In this document: positions 52,767 to 61,470 of the stretch, piece by piece | How positions within the stretch are numbered: position 1 is the first letter of the stretch | How the letters are laid out: each line of letters begins with the position of its first letter | Origin: Chryseobacterium phosphatilyticum | GTDB taxonomy: Bacteria; Bacteroidota; Bacteroidia; Flavobacteriales; Weeksellaceae | Direction of reading: 5' to 3' | DNA length: 64,000 nt | Assembly: GCF_002899825.2 (NCBI RefSeq) | Contig: NZ_PPED02000002.1 | Coordinates: forward strand, 439,531-503,530 | The notes under the pieces: model-generated | The model's database searches: none | The model's input: only the letters and a program-made list of their open reading frames with translations | Told to the model about the DNA's origin: nothing | Program-made: the position numbers and the translations under genes

Positions 52767-53303
52767 ATGGCACTTATAAAAGAACTTTTGGGGAAAATAC
52801 CACAGATCGGAGAGAATACCTTTTTAGCCGAAACGGCTACTATCATTGGAGATGTTACAATGGGAAGAGATTGTAGTGTTTGGTATAATGCAGTGATCAG
52901 AGGAGATGTACATTATATTAAAATGGGAGATAAGGTAAATGTTCAGGATAATGCAATGTTGCACTGTACTTATCAGAAACATCCTTTAAATATTGGAAAT
53001 AATGTTTCAATCGGACACAATGCAATAGTTCATGGTTGTACCATTAAAGATAATGTATTGATTGGAATGGGAGCTATTGTTATGGATGATTGTCTGGTAG
53101 AAGAAAATTCAATCGTAGGAGCAGGTTCAGTAGTTACTCAGGGAACTCATATCAAATCCGGAGAAGTATGGGGAGGTGTACCGGCAAGAAAAATTAAAGA
53201 TATCAACGCTCAATTATTAGAAGGAGAGGTCAACAGGATTGCGGATAACTATGTGAAATATTCATCCTGGTACAAAGAGAATGTGAAAGATTACGAGTTG
53301 TAA
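52767..53303 (+). CDS. gamma-carbonic anhydrase-family protein
   Basis: 178 aa from ATG 52767 (MALIKELLG); an upstream in-frame start falls in the repeat region. It is built of left-handed hexapeptide repeats, with the metal-site histidines in the segments VHYIKMGD, MLHCTYQKHP and IGHNAIVHG. It closes with GVPARKIKDI and a C-terminal helix. Members hydrate CO2 or act as acyl-CoA-related scaffolds; the active form is a trimer. The usual Zn-His set looks intact. Confidence 0.9.
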   Translation: MALIKELLGKIPQIGENTFLAETATIIGDVTMGRDCSVWYNAVIRGDVHYIKMGDKVNVQDNAMLHCTYQKHPLNIGNNVSIGHNAIVHGCTIKDNVLIGMGAIVMDDCLVEENSIVGAGSVVTQGTHIKSGEVWGGVPARKIKDINAQLLEGEVNRIADNYVKYSSWYKENVKDYEL

Positions 53304-53419
53304 TACATTTTGAGAGTGGAAGAAATGGATAGAATAGGTTAATGTAGAAGAGTCTGAGACAATATTTTATTTTCTATGTAAAATATATCACTGATATTTT
53401 AACATCTTTACCTGTATAT

Positions 53420-53452
53420 AAAAAAAGCTTCATCCAGGGACGAAGCTTTTTT
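53420..53452. terminator. bidirectional terminator
   Basis: AAAAAAGCTTC (53421-53431) and GAAGCTTTTTT (53442-53452) with a 10-nt loop, between the convergent carbonic anhydrase and lipoprotein genes. Confidence 0.85.
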
Positions 53453-53481
53453 CGATTTGATATTGAACCTTTGCTTTATTG

Positions 53482-53934
53482 TTAATTATTATCCGGTGTA
53501 ATAAGTCGTATCTTTCCGTTGACACACTTAAGGGATGTAGGAGCGGGAACTACCGTACAGTCGGACATGATATTATATTTTTCATTAAAAATCCTTACTT
53601 TATCCGTATATTCATTGATTCTTGGAAGGATCGATGTTTCTGATTTTTTTGGATACGCAATATACTGTTGCGGCCCACCACAGGACTTTATTCCCATTGG
53701 AGAAAATGTCCAGTCAACAGCATTCGTACATGTTTCTCCTGAAACTTCAGACTCGATAGAGGCTTTAAGTTTATCTAATTGAGCCTGATCATATTTTTGA
53801 CTGTCTTCGTTGGCAGGCCGATCTGCAATGTCAATGGGCTTATTGGTGTTAATATTCTTTGATGTATTGCAGGAAACTAAAGTAAATGTAGCACATAATG
53901 CTATTAAGGGGATGTAAATATGAATTTTTTTCAC
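53482..53934 (-). CDS. small lipoprotein of unknown function
   Basis: 150 aa. Lipobox TLVSC (Cys22), then Asn/Asp-rich linker and a compact domain with four Cys (GETCTNAVDW, IKSCGGPQQY, SDCTVVP, LKCVNG), probably two disulfides. The arrangement resembles protease-inhibitor or small surface lipoproteins. I do not recognise the family. Monocistronic. Confidence 0.6.
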   Translation of the reverse strand: MKKIHIYIPLIALCATFTLVSCNTSKNINTNKPIDIADRPANEDSQKYDQAQLDKLKASIESEVSGETCTNAVDWTFSPMGIKSCGGPQQYIAYPKKSETSILPRINEYTDKVRIFNEKYNIMSDCTVVPAPTSLKCVNGKIRLITPDNN

Positions 53935-54002
53935 AATAATTTTTTTTCTTTTAAAGAATTTTCAAAACTTATGCCAAGGTAAGAAATTCAAATTCATTTC
54001 CG

Positions 54003-54010
54003 TATTTTTG
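54003..54010 (+). promoter_or_regulatory. -10 element of helicase gene
   Basis: TATTTTTG (54003-54010), an exact TAnnTTTG, ends 6 nt before the ATG at 54017. No clear -33 element. Confidence 0.45.
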
Positions 54011-54016
54011 ACGACG

Positions 54017-56143
54017 ATGAACAATCATTTTTTTGACTTAATAGAATATACCAACAGGAGTGTTTTTCTGACCGGAAAAGCGGGAACAGGAAAAACAACA
54101 TTTCTGAACGACTTCGTAAGGAGGACGAAGAAAAAGCATATTGTAATAGCTCCTACCGGGATTGCTGCGATCAATGCAGGAGGAGTGACCATTCACTCTA
54201 TGTTCGGATTACCATTGAGAACTTTTCTACCCACAACAGAAAGGATAGATACCAGTTTGGCAAATAATATTGCCGATCTGATGCCCCATTTCAAATATCG
54301 TAAAGATAAACTCAAACTTTTAAGAGAGGTGGAGATCATTATTATAGATGAGGTCTCCATGTTGAGGGCAGATGTTCTGGACATGATGGATTTTTCCCTG
54401 CGATTTATCAGAAGGAATAATCAGCGGTTTGGTGGGGTGCAAATGTTGTTTATAGGAGATTTATTTCAGCTTCCACCGGTGGTAAGGGATGAGCATATTT
54501 TGAAAATGTATTATAATTCACCGTTCTTTTTTGACAGTCATGCGATCAAAGAGATTCCTTTGGTTACAATTGAGTTGACGAAAGTGTACAGGCAGTCTGA
54601 TCAGGAATTTCTTAAAATTCTGAATGCTATCAGAGATGGCGATGTGGAAAGCATTGATTTTGATCATCTGAATGAAAGATATGATCCTGATTTTGATATG
54701 GGCAAAGAATCCTATGTTTATCTGTGTTCTCATAATAAAATGGCAGATGAGATCAATCAGGAAAAATTAACTGAGATCAAAGTTGATGCAAAAACATATG
54801 AAGCAAAACTTGTAGGAGATTTCAAAGAAAACCAGTTTCCCAACGATCAGTTTCTGGAGTTGAAAATTGGTGCTCAGATTATGTTTATCAGAAATGATAT
54901 TTCGGGAGAGAAAAAATATTTCAATGGCAAGTTAGGGGAAATTATTGGTCTCGATGAAGATGAGATCCGGGTTGTACTGGAAGGAAGTGAACAGGAAATA
55001 ACGGTGAAAAAAGAAACCTGGGAGCAGAAAAAATATTTTCTTGATACCGATAAAAACATCAAGGAGGAAGTGTTAGGAAGCTTTGAGCAGTTTCCAATCA
55101 AACTAGCCTGGGCGGTTACGATCCATAAAAGCCAGGGATTGACATTTGACAAAGTAATTATTGATGCCGGGAAAAGTTTTACCGCAGGACAGGTGTACGT
55201 AGCATTATCACGTTGCCGTACCTTAGAAGGTATTGTTTTAAAATCAAAGATTACTCCTGAAGTTATATTTAAAGATAACAGAATTCTTCACTTCCATACT
55301 GATACAGTGGTGAATGATCAGGTAGAATCTATCCTGAACCAGGAGAAATATGATTACAGCATCAGAAAAGTTCTTAGAACCATTGATTGTTTATGGTTTT
55401 TGAAAGAAGTAGAAGATTGGAATAAACTTTCGATTGCCACTAAGAATATTGATCATGTTAAAACCAACCAGCTTTATTTACAGTTGAAACATGAAGCTGT
55501 TAATCTGGGGAAAATATTTGGAAAACTGGAACGCATCATTTTCCAGAAGGTTAATAACTTTATTGATCAGAAAGAAGAATGGTCTGAAATTGAAAATAAA
55601 ACGAAAGGAGCTGTTAATTTTTTCTTTACAGAAATCAGAGATAAAATTTTCAATCCTTTAAAAGAGTTCTATGCTGAAATAAAGGGTGCAAAAGGATTAA
55701 AACAATACAACGAAGAATTCAAAGATTGGTTGGAAGATGTGGAGGAGTATCTGAATAGTCTGAAAGAGGTTCACCTTCTTGAAACTAAACTTTTAGATGA
55801 AAAGAATGATAAGGAGATCAACCTTAAAATTGCCAAAGTTCCTTCTCAGGTATTAACTTTCCAGTTGTTTGAACAAGGGAAGACTATTGGAGAAATAGCT
55901 TTGGAACGTGGATTAGTGAAAGAAACGGTGATTGGACATCTTGCCAAATTTGCAGAACAAGGATTATTGGATATTTCAAGAGTGATCACTTCAGATAAAA
56001 TCAAAACTTTTGAAAAAGAGTTTTATAAAAAAGCTCATGAAACGCTTACAGAGTGGAAGAATGTATTACCTAATGATTTTGAATTTAACGAGATCAGGAT
56101 TCTTTTGAATCATTACAACTATAAAAAAGAAAAGAATTCGTAA
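54017..56143 (+). CDS. PIF1-like DNA helicase with C-terminal helix-turn-helix
   Basis: 708 aa from ATG 54017; a TTG three codons earlier lies in the -10 box and is rejected. Walker A GKAGTGKTT, Walker B IIIDEVSML, and the superfamily 1 motifs IHKSQGLTFDKV and YVALSRCRTL are intact: a PIF1/RecD-type 5'-3' helicase. A long helical middle follows, then a C-terminal helix-turn-helix (LFEQGKTIGEIALERGLVKETVIGHLAKF, about 615-645) of the RQC-like type. The stop codon lies in the loop of its terminator hairpin. No operon. Confidence 0.93.
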   Translation: MNNHFFDLIEYTNRSVFLTGKAGTGKTTFLNDFVRRTKKKHIVIAPTGIAAINAGGVTIHSMFGLPLRTFLPTTERIDTSLANNIADLMPHFKYRKDKLKLLREVEIIIIDEVSMLRADVLDMMDFSLRFIRRNNQRFGGVQMLFIGDLFQLPPVVRDEHILKMYYNSPFFFDSHAIKEIPLVTIELTKVYRQSDQEFLKILNAIRDGDVESIDFDHLNERYDPDFDMGKESYVYLCSHNKMADEINQEKLTEIKVDAKTYEAKLVGDFKENQFPNDQFLELKIGAQIMFIRNDISGEKKYFNGKLGEIIGLDEDEIRVVLEGSEQEITVKKETWEQKKYFLDTDKNIKEEVLGSFEQFPIKLAWAVTIHKSQGLTFDKVIIDAGKSFTAGQVYVALSRCRTLEGIVLKSKITPEVIFKDNRILHFHTDTVVNDQVESILNQEKYDYSIRKVLRTIDCLWFLKEVEDWNKLSIATKNIDHVKTNQLYLQLKHEAVNLGKIFGKLERIIFQKVNNFIDQKEEWSEIENKTKGAVNFFFTEIRDKIFNPLKEFYAEIKGAKGLKQYNEEFKDWLEDVEEYLNSLKEVHLLETKLLDEKNDKEINLKIAKVPSQVLTFQLFEQGKTIGEIALERGLVKETVIGHLAKFAEQGLLDISRVITSDKIKTFEKEFYKKAHETLTEWKNVLPNDFEFNEIRILLNHYNYKKEKNS

Positions 56144-56161
56144 CGAATTCTTTTCTTTTTT
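56123..56161 (+). terminator. intrinsic terminator with stop codon as loop
   Basis: A perfect 18-bp stem (56123-56140 with 56144-56161) whose 3-nt loop is the helicase TAA stop codon (56141-56143). It is A/T rich with a T6 end, so it acts on the plus strand and perhaps the minus strand. Confidence 0.85.
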
Positions 56162-56198
56162 GGTGAAGATTGTAAATTAACAGCTTGTTTAAAATTAT

Positions 56199-57044
56199 TT
56201 AAGGATACATTGTATTAATAGTAGTAATATCCCCCGCCGTGAAACCTGTTCTGTTGTAGGTAAAGTTGGTGTTGTTGGCTCTCTTAATAGTTGGCTGGCC
56301 ATTTTTTGAATAAGAAGTTGGCCAATACATCATCACTGAATTAATATTGAAAGGCCCTATGTCTGTCCCGGAATTATAAATGTTGAAATTGTAAGCCTGT
56401 CCATCCTGAATATTATTCCATAAAATGGTCACATATTGATCTCTGTCTTTACGGGTGTGTTCATGATAAAGTCCTACAGTATGCCCCATCTCGTGAATAA
56501 CTGACCCTACAGAAATATACTGATCCAGAGAAACTGTTTGTTTTCCACCACGATAGCCAATGTGAGCCCATCCGTCTGATCCGGATGAACTTCCGAAAAT
56601 GAATTCTACATAATTGGGCTGATTGGTCCGAGGAATCCATTGGGTATTGGTTTTATTATTATACTCATTAACCGCAGTAGTGATTTTGTTGGCATTAATA
56701 GAGCCCATATTGCTGGCAACAGTATAATAAATTTTACCTCCGGGCCATCGTGAAAAGCTTGCTCCTCCCTTTTGTTGTGGTTGATCCTTTAGTTGTTCAT
56801 CAGTAAGAACGATATCACCCTGGAAAAAATTCTTTCCGTCTTTTTTGATATAGGTAATAGATTGTCCGTTGAGTTGTCCTTGCTGAATGTTCTCTTGATT
56901 TACAGCGCTGGCCTGAGCATCTGCTGTAATTTCTTCATTATTTTTGCTGCAGGATGTAAGAGCAGCAGCCATAATAAAACTTAGTAAGACTGTTCTTTGG
57001 ACTCTGCCTTTCTGGTAGAATAAGTCATTGATTGTTCTGTTCAT
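56199..57044 (-). CDS. astacin-family (M12A) metalloprotease, lipoprotein
   Basis: 281 aa. Lipobox LTSC (Cys32). The zinc site HEMGHTVGLYH (184-194) is the astacin HExxHxxGxxH, followed by EHTRKDRDQY. The Met-turn SVMMYWPTSYS lies near 236. The N-terminal ~100 residues act as a propeptide. Flavastacin of Elizabethkingia is the best-known relative. The protein should sit on the outside of a membrane and cleave host or food proteins. It stands alone, convergent with the helicase gene. Confidence 0.95.
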   Translation of the reverse strand: MNRTINDLFYQKGRVQRTVLLSFIMAAALTSCSKNNEEITADAQASAVNQENIQQGQLNGQSITYIKKDGKNFFQGDIVLTDEQLKDQPQQKGGASFSRWPGGKIYYTVASNMGSINANKITTAVNEYNNKTNTQWIPRTNQPNYVEFIFGSSSGSDGWAHIGYRGGKQTVSLDQYISVGSVIHEMGHTVGLYHEHTRKDRDQYVTILWNNIQDGQAYNFNIYNSGTDIGPFNINSVMMYWPTSYSKNGQPTIKRANNTNFTYNRTGFTAGDITTINTMYP

Positions 57045-57442
57045 ATTAATATTTTTTTAAGTGGTGTGAAAATTTAATCAAGTTTCATTTTCAATTACTA
57101 ATATAGTAATTTATTTCTCTTATTAATGAATTATTTGTGGAGAAATATGAATTATGAGAAGATATTGAAAATGTAAAGCATGATGGGTATTTTCTCTCTT
57201 GCTCACATTCACTCATTAATATCCCTGTTATTGAGATCGAAAAAACCATATGCTTTTCTTCATCAACTGATTCTATTTTTCAATAGTTTTTTCCTGAACT
57301 TATCAATCAATCCTATCAATTACAAAAAGTAACTAATGCAATTTATATGTTTTAAATTTGTTTGTGTTTTAATAAACTACAATTTAGAATTATGAAATCA
57401 AAGGAGATTTCCTCTCTCCTTTAGAAAAATGAATATCTTGAT
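57045..57442. other. divergent intergenic region, no gene seen
   Basis: 398 nt, AT-rich, between the astacin gene and the flavin monooxygenase gene. A TAAATTTG -10 box at 57353-57360 (plus) may start the monooxygenase transcript about 75 nt before its ATG. No ORF or strong hairpin. Confidence 0.4.
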
Positions 57443-58447
57443 ATGAAAAATTTTAAAATTTCTGTTTTAGATCTTGCACCGGTAAAGCAAGACAAAAGCA
57501 TTCATGATACCTTTCAGGACAGTTTATCTTTAGCAAATCATGCTGAGAACTTAAACTATACAAGATTCTGGCTGGCCGAACACCATAATATGGAAAGTAT
57601 TGCCAGCTCGGCAACCTCAGTTTTAATCGGCTTTATTGCGAATGGAACCAAAACGATAAGAGTAGGTTCAGGAGGTATTATGCTTCCTAACCACAGTTCC
57701 TTGATTATTGCTGAACAATTCGGTACGCTGGAGTCTCTGTTTCCGGGAAGAATTGATCTCGGCGTTGGCAGAGCTCCGGGAACGGATGGACTTACAGCTC
57801 AGGCTTTAGGAAGAAATCCGGCCATTATCAATGAGCAGTTTCCCAGACAGATTCTTGAGCTGCAAAGATACTTTTCTAAAGAGAATTCGGATGCGATGGT
57901 ACGTGCCATTCCCGGAGAAGGACTGAATATTCCGTTGTATATTTTAGGTTCCAGTACAGATAGTGCGTGGCTAGCTGCACAATTAGGTTTACCGTATGCT
58001 TTTGCTGGACATTTTGCTCCCGAGCAAATGGAAATGGCTTTTAAGATTTACAGAGAACATTTTGAACCTTCAAAATATCTGGAACAACCTTACATTATTG
58101 CCTGTGTTAACGGTGTAGCTGCTGAAACTTCAGAAGAGGCACATAGGATTTCCACTACATTATTTCAAGCCTTTATCAATATTGTAAGAAATGATAGAAA
58201 ACCCTTTGCTCCACCGGTAGATGAGATGGATGAAATATGGTCACCAATGGAAAAGTCTATGGTTCTGCAGAAGCTGAGATATACTTTTATCGGAGATCAG
58301 TCAGAAATTCAGGGAAAACTTAAAGAGTTTCAGGAAAGATTCAATGTGGATGAGGTAATGATCAATTCCCATATTTATGATCATCAGAAAAGATTAAGAT
58401 CTTATGAAATTATAAGAGAAGCTGTCAACTCTTTATCCAAAGCGTAA
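57443..58447 (+). CDS. LLM-class flavin-dependent oxidoreductase
   Basis: 334 aa, bacterial luciferase-like TIM barrel: FWLAEHHNMESIASSATSVLIG, VGSGGIMLPNHSSLIIAEQFGTL and FPGRIDLGVGRAPGTDG are the FMN-binding strands. This is the YhbW/MsnO8-like group that oxidises unknown substrates with FMNH2 and O2. No dedicated flavin reductase is adjacent, though one lies at 51.2 kb. It ends 68 nt before ribB, which has its own promoter. Confidence 0.92.
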   Translation: MKNFKISVLDLAPVKQDKSIHDTFQDSLSLANHAENLNYTRFWLAEHHNMESIASSATSVLIGFIANGTKTIRVGSGGIMLPNHSSLIIAEQFGTLESLFPGRIDLGVGRAPGTDGLTAQALGRNPAIINEQFPRQILELQRYFSKENSDAMVRAIPGEGLNIPLYILGSSTDSAWLAAQLGLPYAFAGHFAPEQMEMAFKIYREHFEPSKYLEQPYIIACVNGVAAETSEEAHRISTTLFQAFINIVRNDRKPFAPPVDEMDEIWSPMEKSMVLQKLRYTFIGDQSEIQGKLKEFQERFNVDEVMINSHIYDHQKRLRSYEIIREAVNSLSKA

Positions 58448-58465
58448 TAAACCATCCATAATTAA

Positions 58466-58497
58466 TTGGCAGATGCTTATTTTTATGAGTATCTTTG
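58466..58497 (+). promoter_or_regulatory. ribB promoter
   Basis: TTG (58466-58468), 21 nt, TATCTTTG (58490-58497), then 18 nt to the ATG. Exact consensus. No FMN riboswitch is visible in the short leader. Confidence 0.7.
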
Positions 58498-58515
58498 CAC
58501 AAATAAAAAGTAAAA

Positions 58516-59637
58516 ATGTCTGATATTAAATTAAATACTATTCCGGAGGCTATTGAAGACCTTAGAAATGGTAAAATAATCATAGTAGTAGATGATGAAG
58601 ACAGAGAAAACGAAGGAGATTTTCTTTGTGCTGCTGAACTGACAACACCGGAAATTATCAACTTTATGGCACTTTACGGAAGAGGGCTTATTTGTATGCC
58701 ACTTCCTGAAAAAAGATGTGATGAACTTGGATTGGAAGTAATGGTAAGCAGAAGTAGTGATCCTAAAGAGACAGCTTTTACTGTGTCTGTTGACCTTTTG
58801 GGGAACGGAACTTCCACAGGGATTTCTGCTGGAGACAGAGCGAAAACTATTTTAGCTTTGATGGATGAAAAATCCAAGCCTACAGATTTCATGAGACCAG
58901 GACATATTTTCCCGCTTCGTGCAAGAAAAGGAGGAGTGTTGAAAAGAGCAGGACACACAGAAGCTGCTATTGATCTTACTCACCTTGCCGGTCTGAAAGA
59001 GGGGGGAGTGATCTGTGAGATCATGAATGAAGATGGTACCATGTCTCGTTTACCCGAACTTCACACGCTTGCTAAAAAGCACGATTTGAAAATTGTTTCT
59101 ATTGAAGATTTAATTCATTATCAGCTTAAGAAAGGAAATCTTGTTGAGAGGATTGAAGAGAAAAAAGTAAAAACGCATTACGGCGAGTTTGATTTTTATG
59201 CCTTCAGAGAGACTTCTAATGATCAGATTCACTTTGTGCTGACAAAAGGAGCTTGGACAGTAGATGAACCGGTTTTGGTAAGAGTACAGTCTTCAGATTC
59301 TTATTTTGATGTATTAACGAGATTAAACAACGGTGAAAAACCTTTATTGGAAAAAGTTACCAATATGGTAAATGAAGAAGGGAAAGGAGCGATCATCTTC
59401 ATTAATAACGTTTCCAATTCTGAAAATACTTTGAGAAAGCTTCAGCAATTCCTGAATTATCAGGATGGACAAGAGCAGCACCCAACCTTAGCATACAACT
59501 ATAGAGATTATGGTATTGGAACGCAGATTTTAAAGAATCTGGGAATTAATAAATTTAAAGTAATCACTCAAAATCCAAATATCAAGCCTCAGGTTGGAGG
59601 GTACGATGTAGAAGTAACGGAGATGGTACAATTATAA
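58516..59637 (+). CDS. ribB: 3,4-dihydroxy-2-butanone-4-phosphate synthase with degenerate GTP cyclohydrolase II half
   Basis: 373 aa, the length of a RibBA fusion. Residues 1-~200 are an intact RibB: DDEDRENEGD (26-35) and the RPGHIFPLRARKGGVLKRAGHTEA loop. From ~205 the fold is that of RibA (YGEFDFYAF, later DYGIGTQILKNLG), but where RibA has VRVHSEC and RCDC the protein reads VRVQSSDS (255-262) and no Cys pair follows. All zinc ligands are gone, so GTP cyclohydrolase II activity is not expected. A separate ribA should exist elsewhere. It makes the four-carbon unit of riboflavin. Confidence 0.92.
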   Translation: MSDIKLNTIPEAIEDLRNGKIIIVVDDEDRENEGDFLCAAELTTPEIINFMALYGRGLICMPLPEKRCDELGLEVMVSRSSDPKETAFTVSVDLLGNGTSTGISAGDRAKTILALMDEKSKPTDFMRPGHIFPLRARKGGVLKRAGHTEAAIDLTHLAGLKEGGVICEIMNEDGTMSRLPELHTLAKKHDLKIVSIEDLIHYQLKKGNLVERIEEKKVKTHYGEFDFYAFRETSNDQIHFVLTKGAWTVDEPVLVRVQSSDSYFDVLTRLNNGEKPLLEKVTNMVNEEGKGAIIFINNVSNSENTLRKLQQFLNYQDGQEQHPTLAYNYRDYGIGTQILKNLGINKFKVITQNPNIKPQVGGYDVEVTEMVQL

Positions 59638-59644
59638 GATATTA

Positions 59645-59716
59645 ATGATCAACGGAGAAGCAATATTGCAGAAGATTATTAACGATAAAAAAGCAAAAGG
59701 TTTAGGATTTTTCTAA
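59645..59716 (+). CDS. 23-codon micro-ORF ending in a terminator
   Basis: ATG 59645 to TAA 59714-59716, 23 codons, Lys/Ile-rich, starting 7 nt after ribB. Its stop codon lies inside the terminator hairpin. It could be a short translated tail, a gene remnant or chance. Confidence 0.15.
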   Translation: MINGEAILQKIINDKKAKGLGFF

Positions 59717-59728
59717 ACCTTTTTTTAT
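59694..59728 (+). terminator. intrinsic terminator after ribB
   Basis: AAAGGTTTAG, loop GATTTTT, CTAAACCTTT and a T run. Confidence 0.85.
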
Positions 59729-59737
59729 TTTTAAGTT

Positions 59738-60319
59738 ATGACTGAGTCTTTGAAAAAACATATCCGGCAGTACATTAATATTTCAGATGAAAAGCTGGAC
59801 AAATATTGCAGTGAATTTACCTTACGACAAGTAAAGAAGAAAGAATTTCTATTAAGAGAAGGAAGTATCTGTAATTATGAGGGATTTGTAATGAATGGCT
59901 GCTTCAAAGTTTTTCATACTGATCGTAATGCTGATGAACAAATATTATATTTTGGTATTGAAAATTGGTGGATTTCGGATATTGACAGTTTTATTAACAA
60001 TATTCCTTCAAAGCTCAATATCCAGGCTCTTGAAGATAGTGAGATTCTCATCATCTCAAAGACTGATAAAGAGAAGCTTTATTTAGAAATGCCCGAAATT
60101 GAGAGGTTGATGAGACTCAAATTTCAGATGTCTATCATTGCATTGCAACGCAGGATTATTGATAATTTAAGCAAATCCTCAGAAGAACGCTACCTTGAAT
60201 TTTTACAGAAATACCCCAATACAGCACATCGTTTGACCAATATTCAAATTGCAGCCTATCTAGGAGTAACACCTGAGTCTCTCAGCAGGGTTCGTAGAAA
60301 AATTGTAAGTAAAGATTAA
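59738..60319 (+). CDS. Crp/Fnr-family transcriptional regulator
   Basis: 193 aa. A cyclic-nucleotide-binding beta-roll (residues ~15-125; REGSICNYEGFVMNGCFKVF) is followed by a short C-terminal winged helix (LTNIQIAAYLGVTPESLSRVRRKI). The Bacteroidota-type members of this size bind unknown ligands; the cAMP phosphate-binding Arg is not obvious. No Cys cluster for O2 sensing. It is monocistronic. Confidence 0.9.
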   Translation: MTESLKKHIRQYINISDEKLDKYCSEFTLRQVKKKEFLLREGSICNYEGFVMNGCFKVFHTDRNADEQILYFGIENWWISDIDSFINNIPSKLNIQALEDSEILIISKTDKEKLYLEMPEIERLMRLKFQMSIIALQRRIIDNLSKSSEERYLEFLQKYPNTAHRLTNIQIAAYLGVTPESLSRVRRKIVSKD

Positions 60320-60323
60320 TGTG

Positions 60324-60378
60324 CTCAACTAAAAAGTCACGAAATTGTTAAGAACAATTTCGTGACTTTTTAGTTGAG
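60324..60378. terminator. bidirectional terminator, perfect 26-bp inverted repeat
   Basis: 60324-60349 and 60353-60378 are perfect complements with a 3-nt loop (AAG). A and T runs lie inside the arms, so each strand has a terminator. It separates the convergent Crp-like gene and fmt. Confidence 0.9.
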
Positions 60379-60392
60379 ATTGAATGTATGAT

Positions 60393-61343
60393 TTAATCCT
60401 TTAATGTGATTCCATCAAAATTACGAAATCCATTCAGGAAGTCTTTTACAGTCATTCTTTTTTTTCCTTCGAGCTGTAACTCCTGCGGAAAATAAACTCC
60501 GTCTTCAGTATAGATTTTAAATTCGTTTTTAGAAATACTCAATGTCCCGGTTGGTTTCCCGTGATTTATAATTTCAAACACTCCTCCGAATATTTTAAGT
60601 CCCTTTTCCTCTTCACCTATTTTTAAAGTAGTGAAAGCAGCAGGATAAGGAGACATTCCAAGAATAAACTGATGGATTGTTTTTGAAGAAGCTTTCCAGT
60701 TGATCCGGGTATCCTCTTTAAAGATTTTATAAGCGTTTTTTGGATGTTCAACTTGTGGTTGAGGTCTCTCTTCAATTGCATTTTCAGCGAGTCCGTTTAA
60801 TGTTTTAACAACCAATTTTGCTCCCATTTCCATGAGTCTGTCATGAAGGCTTCCTGCATTTTCATCATGTAAAATCGTCAATTCTTCCTGTAAAAGAATA
60901 TTTCCTTCATCGATTTTTTCATTAATAAAGAATGTCGTTGCTCCTGTTTTTTCCTCACCATTGATCACTGCGTAGTTAATCGGTGCAGCTCCTCTGTAAT
61001 CAGGCAGTAAAGAGGCATGAAGATTGAAAGTTCCCATGTTTGGCATTTCAAAAAGAACCTTAGGCATCATTCTGAAAGCGACGACAACAAACACATCAGC
61101 ATCCAGATTTTTAAGTTCTTCCAAAAACTCAGGATTTCTTAATTTTTCGGGTTGAAAAACAGGAATATTGTTTTCTGCTGCGTATACTTTTACCGGTGAT
61201 TGATTGATCTTTTGTCCACGTCCACTTGCTTTATCGGCAACTGTTACAACGCCAACAACATGATGATGAGATTGATGAATAGCTTCCAAAGATGTTTTGG
61301 CAAACTCAGGAGTTCCTAAAAAAACGACTTTCAATGATTTCAT
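60393..61343 (-). CDS. fmt: methionyl-tRNA formyltransferase
   Basis: 316 aa. It formylates initiator Met-tRNA. The N-terminal formyltransferase domain has KVVFLGTPEFAKTSL, FNLHASLLPDYRGAAPI (catalytic Asn and His) and the C-terminal OB-like domain binds tRNA. A TATCTTTG -10 box (61348-61355, minus) ends 4 nt before the ATG, so the mRNA is probably leaderless. Confidence 0.97.
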   Translation of the reverse strand: MKSLKVVFLGTPEFAKTSLEAIHQSHHHVVGVVTVADKASGRGQKINQSPVKVYAAENNIPVFQPEKLRNPEFLEELKNLDADVFVVVAFRMMPKVLFEMPNMGTFNLHASLLPDYRGAAPINYAVINGEEKTGATTFFINEKIDEGNILLQEELTILHDENAGSLHDRLMEMGAKLVVKTLNGLAENAIEERPQPQVEHPKNAYKIFKEDTRINWKASSKTIHQFILGMSPYPAAFTTLKIGEEEKGLKIFGGVFEIINHGKPTGTLSISKNEFKIYTEDGVYFPQELQLEGKKRMTVKDFLNGFRNFDGITLKD

Positions 61344-61364
61344 AGTACAAAGATAGGCTTTTCA

Positions 61365-61405
61365 TCAATAGTTGAAAATGGAAAACTAAAGGTGAAAAAT
61401 AGATT
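61365..61405. repeat. degenerate short-period intergenic repeat
   Basis: GTTGAAAATGGAAAACTAAA and GGTGAAAAATAG: the same word type (TTGAAAA) as the tract at 38875-38915. Confidence 0.35.
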
Positions 61406-61470
61406 TTCAGAAGATAAAAGGCATATTGATAACAAAGTATGATGCCGGATATTTATCGTGAAATATAAAC

